A DNA stretch of 24,259 nucleotides from CAYJRR01 sp964372275 [NCBI: uncultured bacterium]. Its GTDB lineage: Bacteria > CAYJRR01. Position numbers and translations under genes: made by a program. Positions 13,415-21,160 of the stretch are shown in pieces. Location: NCBI GenBank assembly GCA_964372275.1, contig CAYJRR010000072.1, positions 1 through 24,259 of the forward strand, read 5' to 3'. Every line of letters begins with the position of its first letter. The first letter of the stretch is position 1. The notes beneath the pieces were generated by a model. That model did no database searches. It worked only from the letters and a program-made list of their open reading frames with translations, and was not told the origin of the DNA.

Positions 13415-14215
13415 ATGGACCTCGCCCACCTCCTCACGCCCGAGAACCTGGTCGCGCTCGCCACCCTGACGCTGATGGAGATCGTCCTCGGGATCGACAA
13501 CATCGTCTTTATCTCGGTCCTGGCCGGAAAGCTCGCGCCCGAGAAGCGCGCCTCGACGCGGCGAACCGGGCTGGTGCTGGCCCTCGTGATGCGGCTCGGC
13601 CTGCTGCTCTCGATCCGCTGGGTGATGGGGCTGACGGTGCCGTTGTTCACCGTCGCCGGACACGAGATGACCGGCAAGGGGGTGATCCTGCTCGTCGGCG
13701 GACTGTTCCTGATCGCCAAGGCGACGCACGAGATCTACGACAAGCTCGAAGGGGACTACTCCGAAGCCGGCGGCGGGGCGGCGCGCGCAACGGTCGCCTC
13801 GGTGCTGACCCAGATCATCCTGCTCGACATCGTCTTCTCCCTCGACTCGGTGATCACCGCGGTCGGAATGGCACGGGAGCTGGCGATCATGGTGGTGGCG
13901 ATGTTGATCGCGGTCGGCGTGATGCTCGTCTTCGCCGGGGCGATCGGGGAGTTCGTGAACCGGCATCCGAGCATGAAGATCCTGGCGCTCTCCTTCCTCA
14001 TCCTGATCGGTGTGATGCTGACGGCCGAGGCGCTGGGCCAGCACGTCGGCAAGGGATACATCTACTCGGCGATGGCGTTTTCGCTGGCCGTCGAGCTGCT
14101 CAACATGCGGTTCCGCAAGCGCCATGCGCCGGTGTCGCTCCACCAGCCCGGCGAAGCGGCCCCTCCAGCGGGACCGGGGGGAGCCCCCCCACGAGCGCGA
14201 CGCGCGGACCACTAG
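13415..14215 (+). CDS. TerC family integral membrane protein
   Basis: This 266-residue protein has about seven membrane helices. Acidic intramembrane motifs typical of TerC are EIVLGIDN (22-29) and the repeat-related DIVFSLDSV (138-146), reflecting the internal duplication of the fold. TerC-family members are linked to tellurite resistance and, in several bacteria, to Mn2+ export or metalation of secreted proteins; which applies here is unknown. The last 25 residues are a Pro/Gly/Ala-rich tail. It starts 12 bases after the rhomboid stop, with no Shine-Dalgarno. The ter gene cluster is absent, so this is a stand-alone Alx/TerC-type protein. Confidence 0.9.
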   Translation: MDLAHLLTPENLVALATLTLMEIVLGIDNIVFISVLAGKLAPEKRASTRRTGLVLALVMRLGLLLSIRWVMGLTVPLFTVAGHEMTGKGVILLVGGLFLIAKATHEIYDKLEGDYSEAGGGAARATVASVLTQIILLDIVFSLDSVITAVGMARELAIMVVAMLIAVGVMLVFAGAIGEFVNRHPSMKILALSFLILIGVMLTAEALGQHVGKGYIYSAMAFSLAVELLNMRFRKRHAPVSLHQPGEAAPPAGPGGAPPRARRADH

Positions 14216-14250
14216 CCGAACGCCCGGGGCGATCGCAGATTCAGGGTCGG

Positions 14251-14739
14251 ATGCATCCGGTCGACCTGCTCCTGCGCCAGCACGGCGAGATCCGGGCCTG
14301 GCTGGCGCTGCTCCTTCCCGAGACCCCGTCCGTGCGGCTTCGCCGCGAGCGCTTCGCCCATCTCGCCGACGTGGTCGCGATCCACTTGACGCTCGAGGAA
14401 CGGCACCTGTTCCCCGCCGTCCACACCCGCGGGCTCGAGGACTACCTGCACCGCGCCGTCGAGGAGCATCTCGGCGTGAAGCGCTTCCTCGCCGACCTGC
14501 TCGAGCGGAGCTCCGACCATCCTCAATTCCAGCCGAAGCTGCAGGTCCTCCGCGATCAGCTGCTGCGCCACGCCTCCGAAGAGGAGGAGGTCCTCTACCG
14601 CGCCGCGCGGAACCACCTGCGGGGGCCGCGAGCGGAGACGCTCGCGGCAAGAATGGAGGGGCTGGCCGACCGGATGCGGCAGCGGGCGCCGCGCTTCCGA
14701 GTGGCGAGGGAGACCGCCGCCTCCGCCCCGATCGAATAG
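14251..14739 (+). CDS. Hemerythrin-like (HHE) cation-binding protein
   Basis: The 162-residue soluble protein is a four-helix bundle with the HHE pattern: H11 (RQHGEIRAWL), H45 and E49 (AIHLTLEERHLFP), H73 (EEHLGVK), H107 and E111 (LRHASEEEEVLY). This set can ligate a di-iron or other metal centre; roles in the family include O2, NO or iron sensing and storage. The ATG at 14251 begins the first helix and has AGGG 4 bases upstream. It follows terC by 35 bases on the same strand, so a metal-related link between them is possible but is inference only. The C-terminal 30 residues are a basic, likely flexible tail. Confidence 0.82.
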   Translation: MHPVDLLLRQHGEIRAWLALLLPETPSVRLRRERFAHLADVVAIHLTLEERHLFPAVHTRGLEDYLHRAVEEHLGVKRFLADLLERSSDHPQFQPKLQVLRDQLLRHASEEEEVLYRAARNHLRGPRAETLAARMEGLADRMRQRAPRFRVARETAASAPIE

Positions 14740-14750
14740 CCCCGATCTGC

Positions 14751-14780
14751 TACAACGTGCGGGTGCCCAGGCACCGGCCC
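14751..14780 (+). promoter_or_regulatory. Possible promoter before the GerMN gene
   Basis: TACAAC (14751-14756) lies 12 bases after the hemerythrin stop. It would place transcription start near the GTG at 14763, an alternative in-frame start for the GerMN protein, or give an 18-base leader to the ATG at 14781. No -35 is evident. Confidence 0.3.
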
Positions 14781-15425
14781 ATGTCGCGCTGGCCTCTCCT
14801 CGCCGGCGTCCTGATCCTCGTCGGCGTCGCCGCGCTCGTCGCCACGATCCGGTCGACTCGACTCCGACCGGATCGGATCGGAGACGGCGACGGTACCCGA
14901 CCGGATCGGACCGGATCGGAACCGACCCCTCCCGCCTTCACCGGCCGCCCGGTGCTCCTGTTCTTCGCCGATCCTTCCGGGGCGGGTCTGGTCGCGATAC
15001 GCGGCGAGGTTCCGTCCGATCCGGACCCGGCCCGCGAGGCCGCCGCCGCCATCGCGGCCGTCGCCGCCGGTCCCGCCGCCGCGCCGAACGCGCCGATCGC
15101 CACCGTGCCTCCGGAGACGGCGGTGCGTTCCCTTTTCTTCGACGGGCGCGGAACGGCGGTGATCGACCTCGGCGGAATCGCGGGACTGCGGGAGGGGCTC
15201 GACCACGAGCTGCTCGCCGTCTGGTCGGTGGTGAACACGCTCGCCTTCAACTTCCCCGCGCAGGCCCGCCGCGTGCGGGTCCTGATCGACGGACAGGAGG
15301 TCGAGACGTTGCGCGGGCACGTGCTCTTGACCGAGCCGCTCTCCCCGCGCCGCGATCTGGTCCGCGGGGAGCTCCCCTCGCTCGCCGCGTCGGCGACGCC
15401 CGCGCCGGAGACCGGTCCGGAATGA
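14781..15425 (+). CDS. GerMN-domain protein, membrane anchored
   Basis: The 214-residue protein has an N-terminal hydrophobic anchor (residues 3-22), an Arg/Asp/Gly linker built from repeated DNA, and a GerMN domain (about 45-185). The domain shows the strand VLLFFADPSG, a NAPIATVPPETAVRSLFFDGRGTAVIDL core and the segment LLAVWSVVNTLAFNFPAQARRVRVLIDG that is typical of GerMN. The family is named from spore germination proteins GerM and Spo0M-neighbour proteins, but it is widespread in non-sporulating bacteria as a cell-envelope domain. ATG 14781 is used; an upstream GTG at 14763 would add six residues. The stop overlaps the next gene as ATGA. Confidence 0.85.
   Translation: MSRWPLLAGVLILVGVAALVATIRSTRLRPDRIGDGDGTRPDRTGSEPTPPAFTGRPVLLFFADPSGAGLVAIRGEVPSDPDPAREAAAAIAAVAAGPAAAPNAPIATVPPETAVRSLFFDGRGTAVIDLGGIAGLREGLDHELLAVWSVVNTLAFNFPAQARRVRVLIDGQEVETLRGHVLLTEPLSPRRDLVRGELPSLAASATPAPETGPE
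14868..14920. repeat. Clustered CCGGATCGGA repeats in the GerMN linker
   Basis: CCGGATCGGA occurs at 14868-14877, 14901-14910 and 14911-14920 with related sequence between. It encodes the linker after the membrane anchor and has the same short-period, purine-rich style as the intergenic tracts at 3565 and 5416. Confidence 0.7.
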
Positions 15426-16300
15426 CCTCGCCCGGGACGCAGCGGCTCGCCGCGCGACTCCACTCCGGCGAGCCGGTGACCTGCGACGGCGGCACGGGCG
15501 CCGAGCTCCGCCGCCGCGGTTGGACGGGCGTCCCGGAACGGGCGGTCGCCGATCGCCCCGACGTCGTGCGCGAGGTGCACCGCGCCTTTCTCGAGGCCGG
15601 GGCCGATCTCCTCGTCGCCAACACCTTCGGCGCCGCGCGCGCCGTCGCGGAAGCCTCGCTCGCCGCGGATTCGCTGTCGCTCGCCCGCCAGGCGGTCCTC
15701 CTCGCGCGCGAGGTGTGCGACGCGGCCGGGCGGGAGGCGTTCGTCGTCGCCAGTCTCGGTCCGCTGGGCGATGCGGCACGCAGCCGGGCCGAACGCCGCG
15801 ACGCCTATCGAGCCGTCGTCGGCGCCTGCCTCGACGCGGAGCCCGACGGCCTGTTCGTCGAGACGATGACCGAAATCGCCGACGCCGACCTCGCCCTTGA
15901 GGCGGCGCGCGAGCGCTTCGACGGCCCGGTCGCCGTCACCTTCGCGTTCGATGCCCGCGGCGTCGGATACGGCGGACTCACCCTCGACCGGGTCGCGGAC
16001 TGGGCGCGCCGCGCGAAGCCGTCGGCGGTCGGCTTCAACTGCGGAGCCGGCACCCGCTCGGTGCTTTCGGCCGGTAGGCGGCTGGTGGAGGCGATGACCT
16101 TCACGCCGCTCTCGCTTCGACCGTCCGGCGGCGATCCCGAGGGCCCCGCGGATCGCCCTCGGTGGCCGGAGACGCCGTTCGACTTCTTCGAGTTCGGCCG
16201 CAAGGCGCGCGACCTCGGCTGCCGCCTGATCGGCGGCTGCTGCGGCGCCTCCCCGGCGCACGTCACCGCGCTACGCGCCGGTGTCGCGAGTCCGCTATAG
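15422..16300 (+). CDS. Homocysteine S-methyltransferase domain protein
   Basis: The 292-residue protein consists of one Pfam S-methyl_trans barrel. It has the N-terminal CDGGTGAELRRRG (21-33), ANTFGA (66-71), SLGPLGD (111-117), FVETMTE (145-151), and the three zinc cysteines C207 (GFNCG) and C273/C274 (GGCCG). The domain moves a methyl group to homocysteine using S-methylmethionine, betaine or, in MetH, methylcobalamin. Without the folate and cobalamin domains this protein could be an MmuM/BHMT-like enzyme or a subunit of a split MetH; the sequence does not decide. The loop at residues 228-252 before the final zinc motif is Pro-rich. The start codon overlaps the GerMN stop (ATGA). Confidence 0.88.
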   Translation: MTSPGTQRLAARLHSGEPVTCDGGTGAELRRRGWTGVPERAVADRPDVVREVHRAFLEAGADLLVANTFGAARAVAEASLAADSLSLARQAVLLAREVCDAAGREAFVVASLGPLGDAARSRAERRDAYRAVVGACLDAEPDGLFVETMTEIADADLALEAARERFDGPVAVTFAFDARGVGYGGLTLDRVADWARRAKPSAVGFNCGAGTRSVLSAGRRLVEAMTFTPLSLRPSGGDPEGPADRPRWPETPFDFFEFGRKARDLGCRLIGGCCGASPAHVTALRAGVASPL

Positions 16301-16316
16301 TTTTCGGATACCGGTC
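16296..16316 (+). promoter_or_regulatory. Possible promoter of the small protein-ftsE-ftsX-envC unit
   Basis: TATAGT (16296-16301) covers the stop codon of the methyltransferase-like gene and lies 15 bases before the ATG at 16317. It is the best -10 match in this part of the window, although no -35 is visible. No Shine-Dalgarno precedes the start. Confidence 0.4.
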
Positions 16317-16718
16317 ATGGTCCAGGGGTTCAACCACAACGTCCGGATCGGCGACACCGTCTACCACGTCCAGACGGAGGACTCCGGTCGGGAGAATCCA
16401 CACATCGTCACCCACGTCTTCGTGGGCGGGACGATCATCGCGTCGCAACGGTCCTCCTACGCCGACCGGCTCGGCGAGGGTCGGCTCGAGGAGACCGTCC
16501 GCGCCCTGATGCAGGAGCAACACAAGGCGGTCCTGCGCAACCTGAAGAACGGCCACTACGCCGCCTCGTCGGCGCCCCCCGCGGCCTCGCGCGCCGCCGC
16601 GGCTGCGGCGCCGTCGCCGGCGTTACCCGCCGCCGTCGAGCCGGCCGCCGGAAAGGCAGCCGGCGAGCGATCCCTCGAGCAGATCCTCCTCTCTTATTTC
16701 GACGACGACGAGACGTAG
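16317..16718 (+). CDS. Conserved small protein of unknown function upstream of ftsE
   Basis: The protein has 133 residues. The first 80 form a compact, highly conserved-looking beta-rich unit: QGFNHNVRIGDTVYHVQTEDSG, NPHIVTHVFVGGTIIASQRSSYAD, then a helix EETVRALMQEQHKAVLRNLKNG. I recall near-identical N-termini in deltaproteobacterial and Acidobacteriota proteins with no assigned function. An Ala/Pro linker of about 40 residues follows, then a short acidic C-terminal helix (LEQILLSYFDDDE) that looks like a docking peptide. It has no signal peptide, so it is cytosolic. The gene sits 15 bases before ftsE. A TATAGT hexamer (16296-16301) overlaps the stop of the upstream gene and may be its promoter. 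Confidence 0.75.
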   Translation: MVQGFNHNVRIGDTVYHVQTEDSGRENPHIVTHVFVGGTIIASQRSSYADRLGEGRLEETVRALMQEQHKAVLRNLKNGHYAASSAPPAASRAAAAAAPSPALPAAVEPAAGKAAGERSLEQILLSYFDDDET

Positions 16719-16733
16719 GAGCGACGGTCACCG

Positions 16734-17435
16734 GTGATCCAGTTTTTCCACGTCCACAAGGCCTACCAGAAGGACTCGCCGGCGCTCACCGACATCAACC
16801 TCGACGTCGACAAGGGGGAGTTCGTCTTCCTGACCGGCGCGTCCGGGGCCGGGAAGACGACGCTCCTCAAACTGATCTTCGCGCAGGAGTTCGCCACCAA
16901 GGGACAGATCCTCATCCAGGGGCGAAACATCGCCCGGATCCGCCCGTCGGCGATCCCCTACCTGCGCCGGAACATCGGCGTCGTCTTCCAGGACTTCAAG
17001 CTCCTCCCGACGCGGACGGTCCTGGAGAACGTGGCCTTCGCGTTGGAGGTGGTCGGGGAGCGCCCGCGGGAGATAAGGCGGCGCGCCTTCGCGGTGCTCA
17101 AGGCGCTCGGCCTCCAGCACAAGATCCACAGCCTCCCGCCGCGCCAGCCCGGCGGGGCACACCAGCCGGTGGCGACCGCCCGCGCGACCGTCAACGACCC
17201 GGCGCTGCTGCTCGCCGACGAGCCCACGGGGAACGTCGACCCGGAGATGGCGATGGACATCATGCGCATCCTGAACGAGATCAACGCCCGCGGCACGACG
17301 GTCATCGTCGCCACGCACGACACGGCGATCCTGAGCCGCTTCCACTACCGCCGGCTGGTGCTCGACCATGGGCGGCTGATCTCCGACGGTGGCGTCACAC
17401 CCGGCGATCTCCCGCGGGAGGACGCCGCGCCGTAG
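16734..17435 (+). CDS. ftsE: Cell division ATP-binding protein FtsE with degenerate ABC signature
   Basis: This 233-residue ABC ATPase is FtsE by sequence and by its position before ftsX. Walker A GASGAGKTT (35-43), Q-loop VFQDFKLLPTRTVLENVAF (Q86), Walker B LLLADEPTGNVDP (158-170) and switch His H195 (VATHD) are intact. The signature loop is not: where FtsE normally reads QLSGGEQQRVAIARA, this copy reads QPGGAHQPVATARA (138-151). That is one residue short, with Ser, Glu and Arg of the motif replaced. FtsE-FtsX normally couples ATP hydrolysis to activation of septal amidases through EnvC. The change may impair hydrolysis or may be a sequence error. The start is GTG at 16734 with AGGAG 12 bases upstream. 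Confidence 0.9.
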   Translation: MIQFFHVHKAYQKDSPALTDINLDVDKGEFVFLTGASGAGKTTLLKLIFAQEFATKGQILIQGRNIARIRPSAIPYLRRNIGVVFQDFKLLPTRTVLENVAFALEVVGERPREIRRRAFAVLKALGLQHKIHSLPPRQPGGAHQPVATARATVNDPALLLADEPTGNVDPEMAMDIMRILNEINARGTTVIVATHDTAILSRFHYRRLVLDHGRLISDGGVTPGDLPREDAAP

Positions 17436-17459
17436 GTCTTCGAGCGCGGCCGCCACCCC

Positions 17460-18368
17460 ATGTACCTCCTCCGACGCGCCATCTACTTCCTCCGCAAGGC
17501 GCTCGGCAGCGTCCGCGAGAACCCGTTCCTGAACGCCGTCACCGTCGCGACGATCGCCATCGCCATGACGCTCCTCGGCGGATTCCTGCTCGCCTTCCTG
17601 AACCTGCGCGCCGTCGTCGACCGCCTGGGGAGCGACGTCGAAATCTCGGCCTACTTCGCCGACGGCGCCCCGCCCGCCGCCGTCGCCCGGCTGACGGAGA
17701 CGCTCTCCGACCGCGAGGAGATCTCGCAAACGGTCTTCGTCTCCAGGGAGGAGGCGCTGGAGACGTTCAAGCGCCAGAACCCCGAGGACGTCCCGCTCCT
17801 CGACGAGTTGGGGGAGAACCCCTTCCCCGCGTCGATTCAGGTCCGCCTGGCAAGGGACCACCGCGACGCCGAAACGGTCGCGCGGCTCGCCGCCGACCTG
17901 GCGGCGGAGTCGATCGTGGCGGAGGTCGAGTACGGCCAGGAGTGGATCGGCCGATTCACCTCCTTTCTCGGTCTGGTGCGGGCCGCCGGCCTCCTGCTGG
18001 CGGCGATGATCGTGCTGGCGGTGGTCTTCGTCGTCTCCAACACCATACGCCTGGCGATCTTCGCCCGGCGCGACGAGCTCGAGATCATGCGCCTGGTCGG
18101 CGCCACCGACCGGTTCATCCGCGGTCCGTACCTCCTCGAGGGGATCTTCCAGGGCGGCGCGGGGACCGCCGTCGCGCTCGTCGCCTTGTGGCTCCTCTGG
18201 CGCTCCTCGGGGGCCGAGTCGGTGGCGTCGATCGCCCCCTTCCTCGGATCGTCGCGGCTCCTCTTCTTCTCCCCGCGGGAGGTGGCGCTGCTGGTGGCGG
18301 GGGGGATGGGCCTCGGGCTGGTGGGCAGCTACTTCGCCATGGGCCGTTTCCTCCGGAGCACCCGATGA
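17460..18368 (+). CDS. ftsX: Cell division protein FtsX (permease-like)
   Basis: The 302-residue membrane protein has the FtsX layout: a cytosolic N-terminus (LLRRAIYFLRKALGSVRENPFLN), TM1 at about 26-47, an extracellular domain of about 120 residues (SAYFADGAPP to IVAEVEYGQEWIGRF), then three TM helices (about 172-200, 222-245, 272-298). The loop IRLAIFARRDELEIMRLVGATDRFIRGPYLLEG between TM2 and TM3 is the ABC-contacting coupling helix region typical of FtsX. The extracellular domain binds the EnvC-like coiled coil in characterised systems. It begins 24 bases after ftsE and ends with an ATGA overlap into the envC-like gene. Confidence 0.94.
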   Translation: MYLLRRAIYFLRKALGSVRENPFLNAVTVATIAIAMTLLGGFLLAFLNLRAVVDRLGSDVEISAYFADGAPPAAVARLTETLSDREEISQTVFVSREEALETFKRQNPEDVPLLDELGENPFPASIQVRLARDHRDAETVARLAADLAAESIVAEVEYGQEWIGRFTSFLGLVRAAGLLLAAMIVLAVVFVVSNTIRLAIFARRDELEIMRLVGATDRFIRGPYLLEGIFQGGAGTAVALVALWLLWRSSGAESVASIAPFLGSSRLLFFSPREVALLVAGGMGLGLVGSYFAMGRFLRSTR

Positions 18369-19483
18369 GGACGCTCGTCCTGCTGGGACTGGCCACCGCG
18401 CTCTCCCCGACGGCCTTCGCCGCGACGCTCGACGAGACGCGGGCGCGCCTGGCCGAGATCGAGCGGAAGATCGACGGCGCCGCGGAGCGCGAGACGGCGT
18501 TGCTCGCGGCGCTCGACGAGATCGGCCGCGAGGTCGCCGGCCGCGCGGAGGAGATCGAGTCGATCCGCGCCGAGATGGAGCAGGCGCGTGCACGCTCCGA
18601 GGAGGACCGGCGGACGATCGCGCGCCTCTCGGCCCGGAGCGCCTCCAAGAAGGGCTGGCTCGCCGACCGGCTGCGCGCCACCTACATCCGCGGACGCCCC
18701 GGCTACCTGAAGGTTCTGTTCGCCTCCGCCTCCTACGCCGATCTGGTGCGCCGCTCGAAGCGGATGCGGATCGTCGCCCGGCGCGATGCGGCGCTCCTCG
18801 CGGAGCTGACCCGTGATCTGGCGGAGGTGACGCGGCGGCAGGCCGACTACGACCGCGACGTGGCGCTCCTGGCCGAGCTGGAGCGGGAGGTCCGCACCAA
18901 GAGCGAGAAGCTGTCGATCGAGCGCGCGTTGCGCGCGAAGCTGCTCGCGCAGGTGAAGGGGGAGCGCGCCGGATTCGAGAAGGTCCGCGACCAGCTGCAG
19001 GCGGCGGAGGCGGCGCTGACGGCGAGGATCGTCCGCTCGGCGAGCAGCCGCCCGCCGCCGCCGCCCGTCTCCCGTCCCTTCGCCGAGGCGAAAGGGAGGC
19101 TCGGCAGCCCGGTCCGGGGGGCCGCGGTGAAGCTCGGCTTCGGCCCCTATCGCCACCCCAAGCTCGGCCTGCCGATGCTCCACCAGGGGATCTCCTACGC
19201 CACCCCGATCGGCAGCGAGGTGCGCTCGCTCTACGACGGGAGGGTGGAGATGGCGCGCTGGTTCGCGTCGTTCGGCCAGGTGCTGGTGATCGACCACGGC
19301 GACGGCTGGCGCTCGCTCTACGCCCACCTCGCGCGGATGCTCAAGAAGGAGGGGGAGGCGGTGCGGGAGGGGGACCTGATCGCGACCTCGGGCGACACCG
19401 GAAGCCTGGAGGGCCCGCGCCTCTACTTCGCCATCTTCCGCGAAGGAAAACCGGTCGACCCCGCCGAATGGCTCGCGCCGTAG
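18365..19483 (+). CDS. EnvC-like murein hydrolase activator (coiled coil plus degenerate LytM)
   Basis: The 372-residue protein has a signal peptide cleaved near AFA-A (about residue 19). A long coiled coil spans about 21-225, followed by a Pro-rich hinge (229-236) and a LytM/M23 domain (about 248-365). The catalytic zinc set of active M23 enzymes is broken: the HxxxD motif reads H273-QGI-S277, and the terminal HLH reads RLY (352-354), while H321 (YAHL) remains. This matches the EnvC/NlpD class, which does not cut peptidoglycan but activates amidases when pulled by FtsEX. Its start overlaps the ftsX stop. The two amidase genes that converge on it from the right are plausible targets. Confidence 0.92.
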   Translation: MRTLVLLGLATALSPTAFAATLDETRARLAEIERKIDGAAERETALLAALDEIGREVAGRAEEIESIRAEMEQARARSEEDRRTIARLSARSASKKGWLADRLRATYIRGRPGYLKVLFASASYADLVRRSKRMRIVARRDAALLAELTRDLAEVTRRQADYDRDVALLAELEREVRTKSEKLSIERALRAKLLAQVKGERAGFEKVRDQLQAAEAALTARIVRSASSRPPPPPVSRPFAEAKGRLGSPVRGAAVKLGFGPYRHPKLGLPMLHQGISYATPIGSEVRSLYDGRVEMARWFASFGQVLVIDHGDGWRSLYAHLARMLKKEGEAVREGDLIATSGDTGSLEGPRLYFAIFREGKPVDPAEWLAP

Positions 19484-19499
19484 GGGCTCGGGGAGCCCC
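19483..19499. terminator. Hairpin between convergent envC-like and amidase genes
   Basis: A perfect 7-base stem, GGGGCTC (19483-19489) and GAGCCCC (19493-19499), with a 3-base loop, begins on the last base of the envC-like stop codon. There is no T-tract, so it is not a canonical intrinsic terminator, but it lies in the 42-base gap between two converging genes and could protect or terminate transcripts from both sides. Confidence 0.5.
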
Positions 19500-19525
19500 C
19501 CGAGGAAGCCCCAAGGGCGAACCGG

Positions 19526-21001
19526 TTAGCGCGGCTCGAACTTCACCGCGTCGGCGATGGCGTAGGCCCCCTCGGGACCGGAGGCGTGGAGCCTCACCCG
19601 CACCGTCGGACCGGGCGCCATCGCGAAGGTGCCCAACGAGACCCAGACCCCACCGTTCTGCCGCTGGTCGACGAGGAAGGCGGTCTCGCCGCCGGCGTGC
19701 GACACCGTGTAGCGGGCCTGCGGCGTCCGGTTGATGTCGGCGGAGAAGCGCACGTACACCTCGTAGCTCCGCGCCTCCAGCTCCGCCGACCAGATGGCGG
19801 GGTCGTTCGCGCCGGTCGTCTCGGCGACGCGGTACCCGGAGCCGAAGTAGCCGCTCACGTTCGTCGACTCCCACCAGGCGCCCGACGCGGCGAACGCGGC
19901 CGACGCGTCGTCGACGACGATCGCGCCGGGAAACGCCCCGGTCCCCGCCGCATCCCGCTTCGCGCGGGCGAGCTGTAGGATCTGCGATTTCCGCTCCAGC
20001 GTCCGCGTCCCGGGGCAGTCGGTGCTCGCCCCCGGCCACTGGCGGTGCCCACGGACCCGATCGCCGTCGAGCACGATGCCGAATTCGCGCGCGTAGTGCG
20101 CCATCGCCGCGGCCAGCCCGTCGATCTGCGCCTCGGACGGCGCCGCCGAGGCGTAGCTCCCCAGGAGGGCGATCCCCAGGTTTCCGGGATTGTCGGCCTC
20201 CACGTGGGCGCCGGTGCGGTTGGCGGTCGACCCCCCCCGATAAAATAAGCCGTCGGCGTCGACCGCCAGGTGGTAGCCGATGTCGCACCAGCCGTGGGCG
20301 TCGATGTGGTACGACTGCACCTGTCGCATCCGCGCCCGCGCCGCCGCGCCGCGCTCGCCGTTCGGGGTGTCGGTGTGGTGGAACGTCATCCGGTAGGGAT
20401 CGTGCGGGTCCCCCTGGCAGACCGCCGCACGCGCCCCCCACGTCGAGCGCTCGGCGATCGGGAGCACGCTGTCGCTCGCCGGGACGGGGCCCGCCGGCGA
20501 GCCGGTTTCGGCGATCTCGGCCCGATCGAACAGCTCGACCGTGAGCGCGGTGAAGACCGGCGACGGAGAGCCTTCCGCCCGTACCATCTTCACCCGCGAC
20601 CAGACCCGTCCGGTCGCCGGCAGGTCGAGGTGGCCGCCGAACAGCGTGGTGTCGAGCTCGGGGACGTACTCCTCGCGGTCGACCTGAACCGTTTTCCAGT
20701 CGGCGTCCCCCTCGGCGCGGACCTGCACCGCCGTCAGCCCCCCGAACGTCCGCGCGTCCCAGCGGACGCCGACGCGCGTGGCCGGCCGGTCCGGCGTCAG
20801 GTCGCGAAGATCGAACGCACGGTCGGCCTCGCTCGCCGGCAGGACGAATCCGGCGAGCGCCTCGGTCGAGTAGGTGAGCGCGGTGATCCCGTTCTCGCGG
20901 GAGACGCGGATCCCGTCCGACCGAGGATCGGTGTCGCAACCGGAGAGGCTCACGGCGGCAAGCAGAAGGATCCGGAAGACTCGGATTCGGGGATGATGCA
21001 C
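19526..21001 (-). CDS. N-acetylmuramoyl-L-alanine amidase lipoprotein with golvesin-type C-terminal domain (copy 1)
   Basis: Read from the GTG at 21001 the protein has 491 residues and a lipoprotein signal (RIRVFRILLLAAVSLSGC, lipid Cys 22). An ATG at 21079 would add 26 residues before this signal and seems less likely. A beta-rich N-terminal domain (about 35-160) is followed by an Amidase_2/PGRP domain (about 183-345). Zn ligands are H208 (MTFHHT), H319 (RVRGHR) and C329 (TDCPG), with Y243 in IGYHLAVDADG. After a short linker comes a golvesin C-terminal-like beta-sandwich (360-491; VVDDASAAF, WWEST, YEVYVRFSA, WVSLGTF, ADAVKFEP). It should cut the amide between MurNAc and L-Ala in the periplasm. 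It is a clear paralogue of the next gene. Confidence 0.9.
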   Translation of the reverse strand: MHHPRIRVFRILLLAAVSLSGCDTDPRSDGIRVSRENGITALTYSTEALAGFVLPASEADRAFDLRDLTPDRPATRVGVRWDARTFGGLTAVQVRAEGDADWKTVQVDREEYVPELDTTLFGGHLDLPATGRVWSRVKMVRAEGSPSPVFTALTVELFDRAEIAETGSPAGPVPASDSVLPIAERSTWGARAAVCQGDPHDPYRMTFHHTDTPNGERGAAARARMRQVQSYHIDAHGWCDIGYHLAVDADGLFYRGGSTANRTGAHVEADNPGNLGIALLGSYASAAPSEAQIDGLAAAMAHYAREFGIVLDGDRVRGHRQWPGASTDCPGTRTLERKSQILQLARAKRDAAGTGAFPGAIVVDDASAAFAASGAWWESTNVSGYFGSGYRVAETTGANDPAIWSAELEARSYEVYVRFSADINRTPQARYTVSHAGGETAFLVDQRQNGGVWVSLGTFAMAPGPTVRVRLHASGPEGAYAIADAVKFEPR

Positions 21002-21160
21002 GGGCGCGGCATCTCGCAACCCCCGTGCCTCGGCGGAAAGCCGCCGGCGGAGCGCCAACCCGGCGAGATGCGACGACATCGAACGAATCCGCGTCGCGCG
21101 CGCCGCCGCCGGCCTGCGAATCGTGCGTCACAGTTGGGACGGCGAGGAATCACCAAACGT

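Noticed and set aside
14174-14191. GGGGGGAGCCCCCC hairpin near the end of terC as terminator
   Set aside because: It lies inside the terC coding region, has no T-tract, and reflects Pro/Gly codons of the tail.
10865-14650. Very long minus-strand open frame of more than 1200 codons
   Set aside because: It is a GC-rich shadow. Its composition is Arg/Gly/Pro low-complexity sequence and it runs antisense to rhomboid, terC and hemerythrin-like genes with clear motifs, and out of frame across ctp.
14781-15425. GerMN gene as evidence of sporulation
   Set aside because: GerMN domains are common in non-sporulating bacteria and no other sporulation or germination gene is present.
18365-19483. EnvC-like protein as an active M23 endopeptidase
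   Set aside because: The HxxxD aspartate is Ser and the terminal HLH is RLY, so the metal site is not complete.
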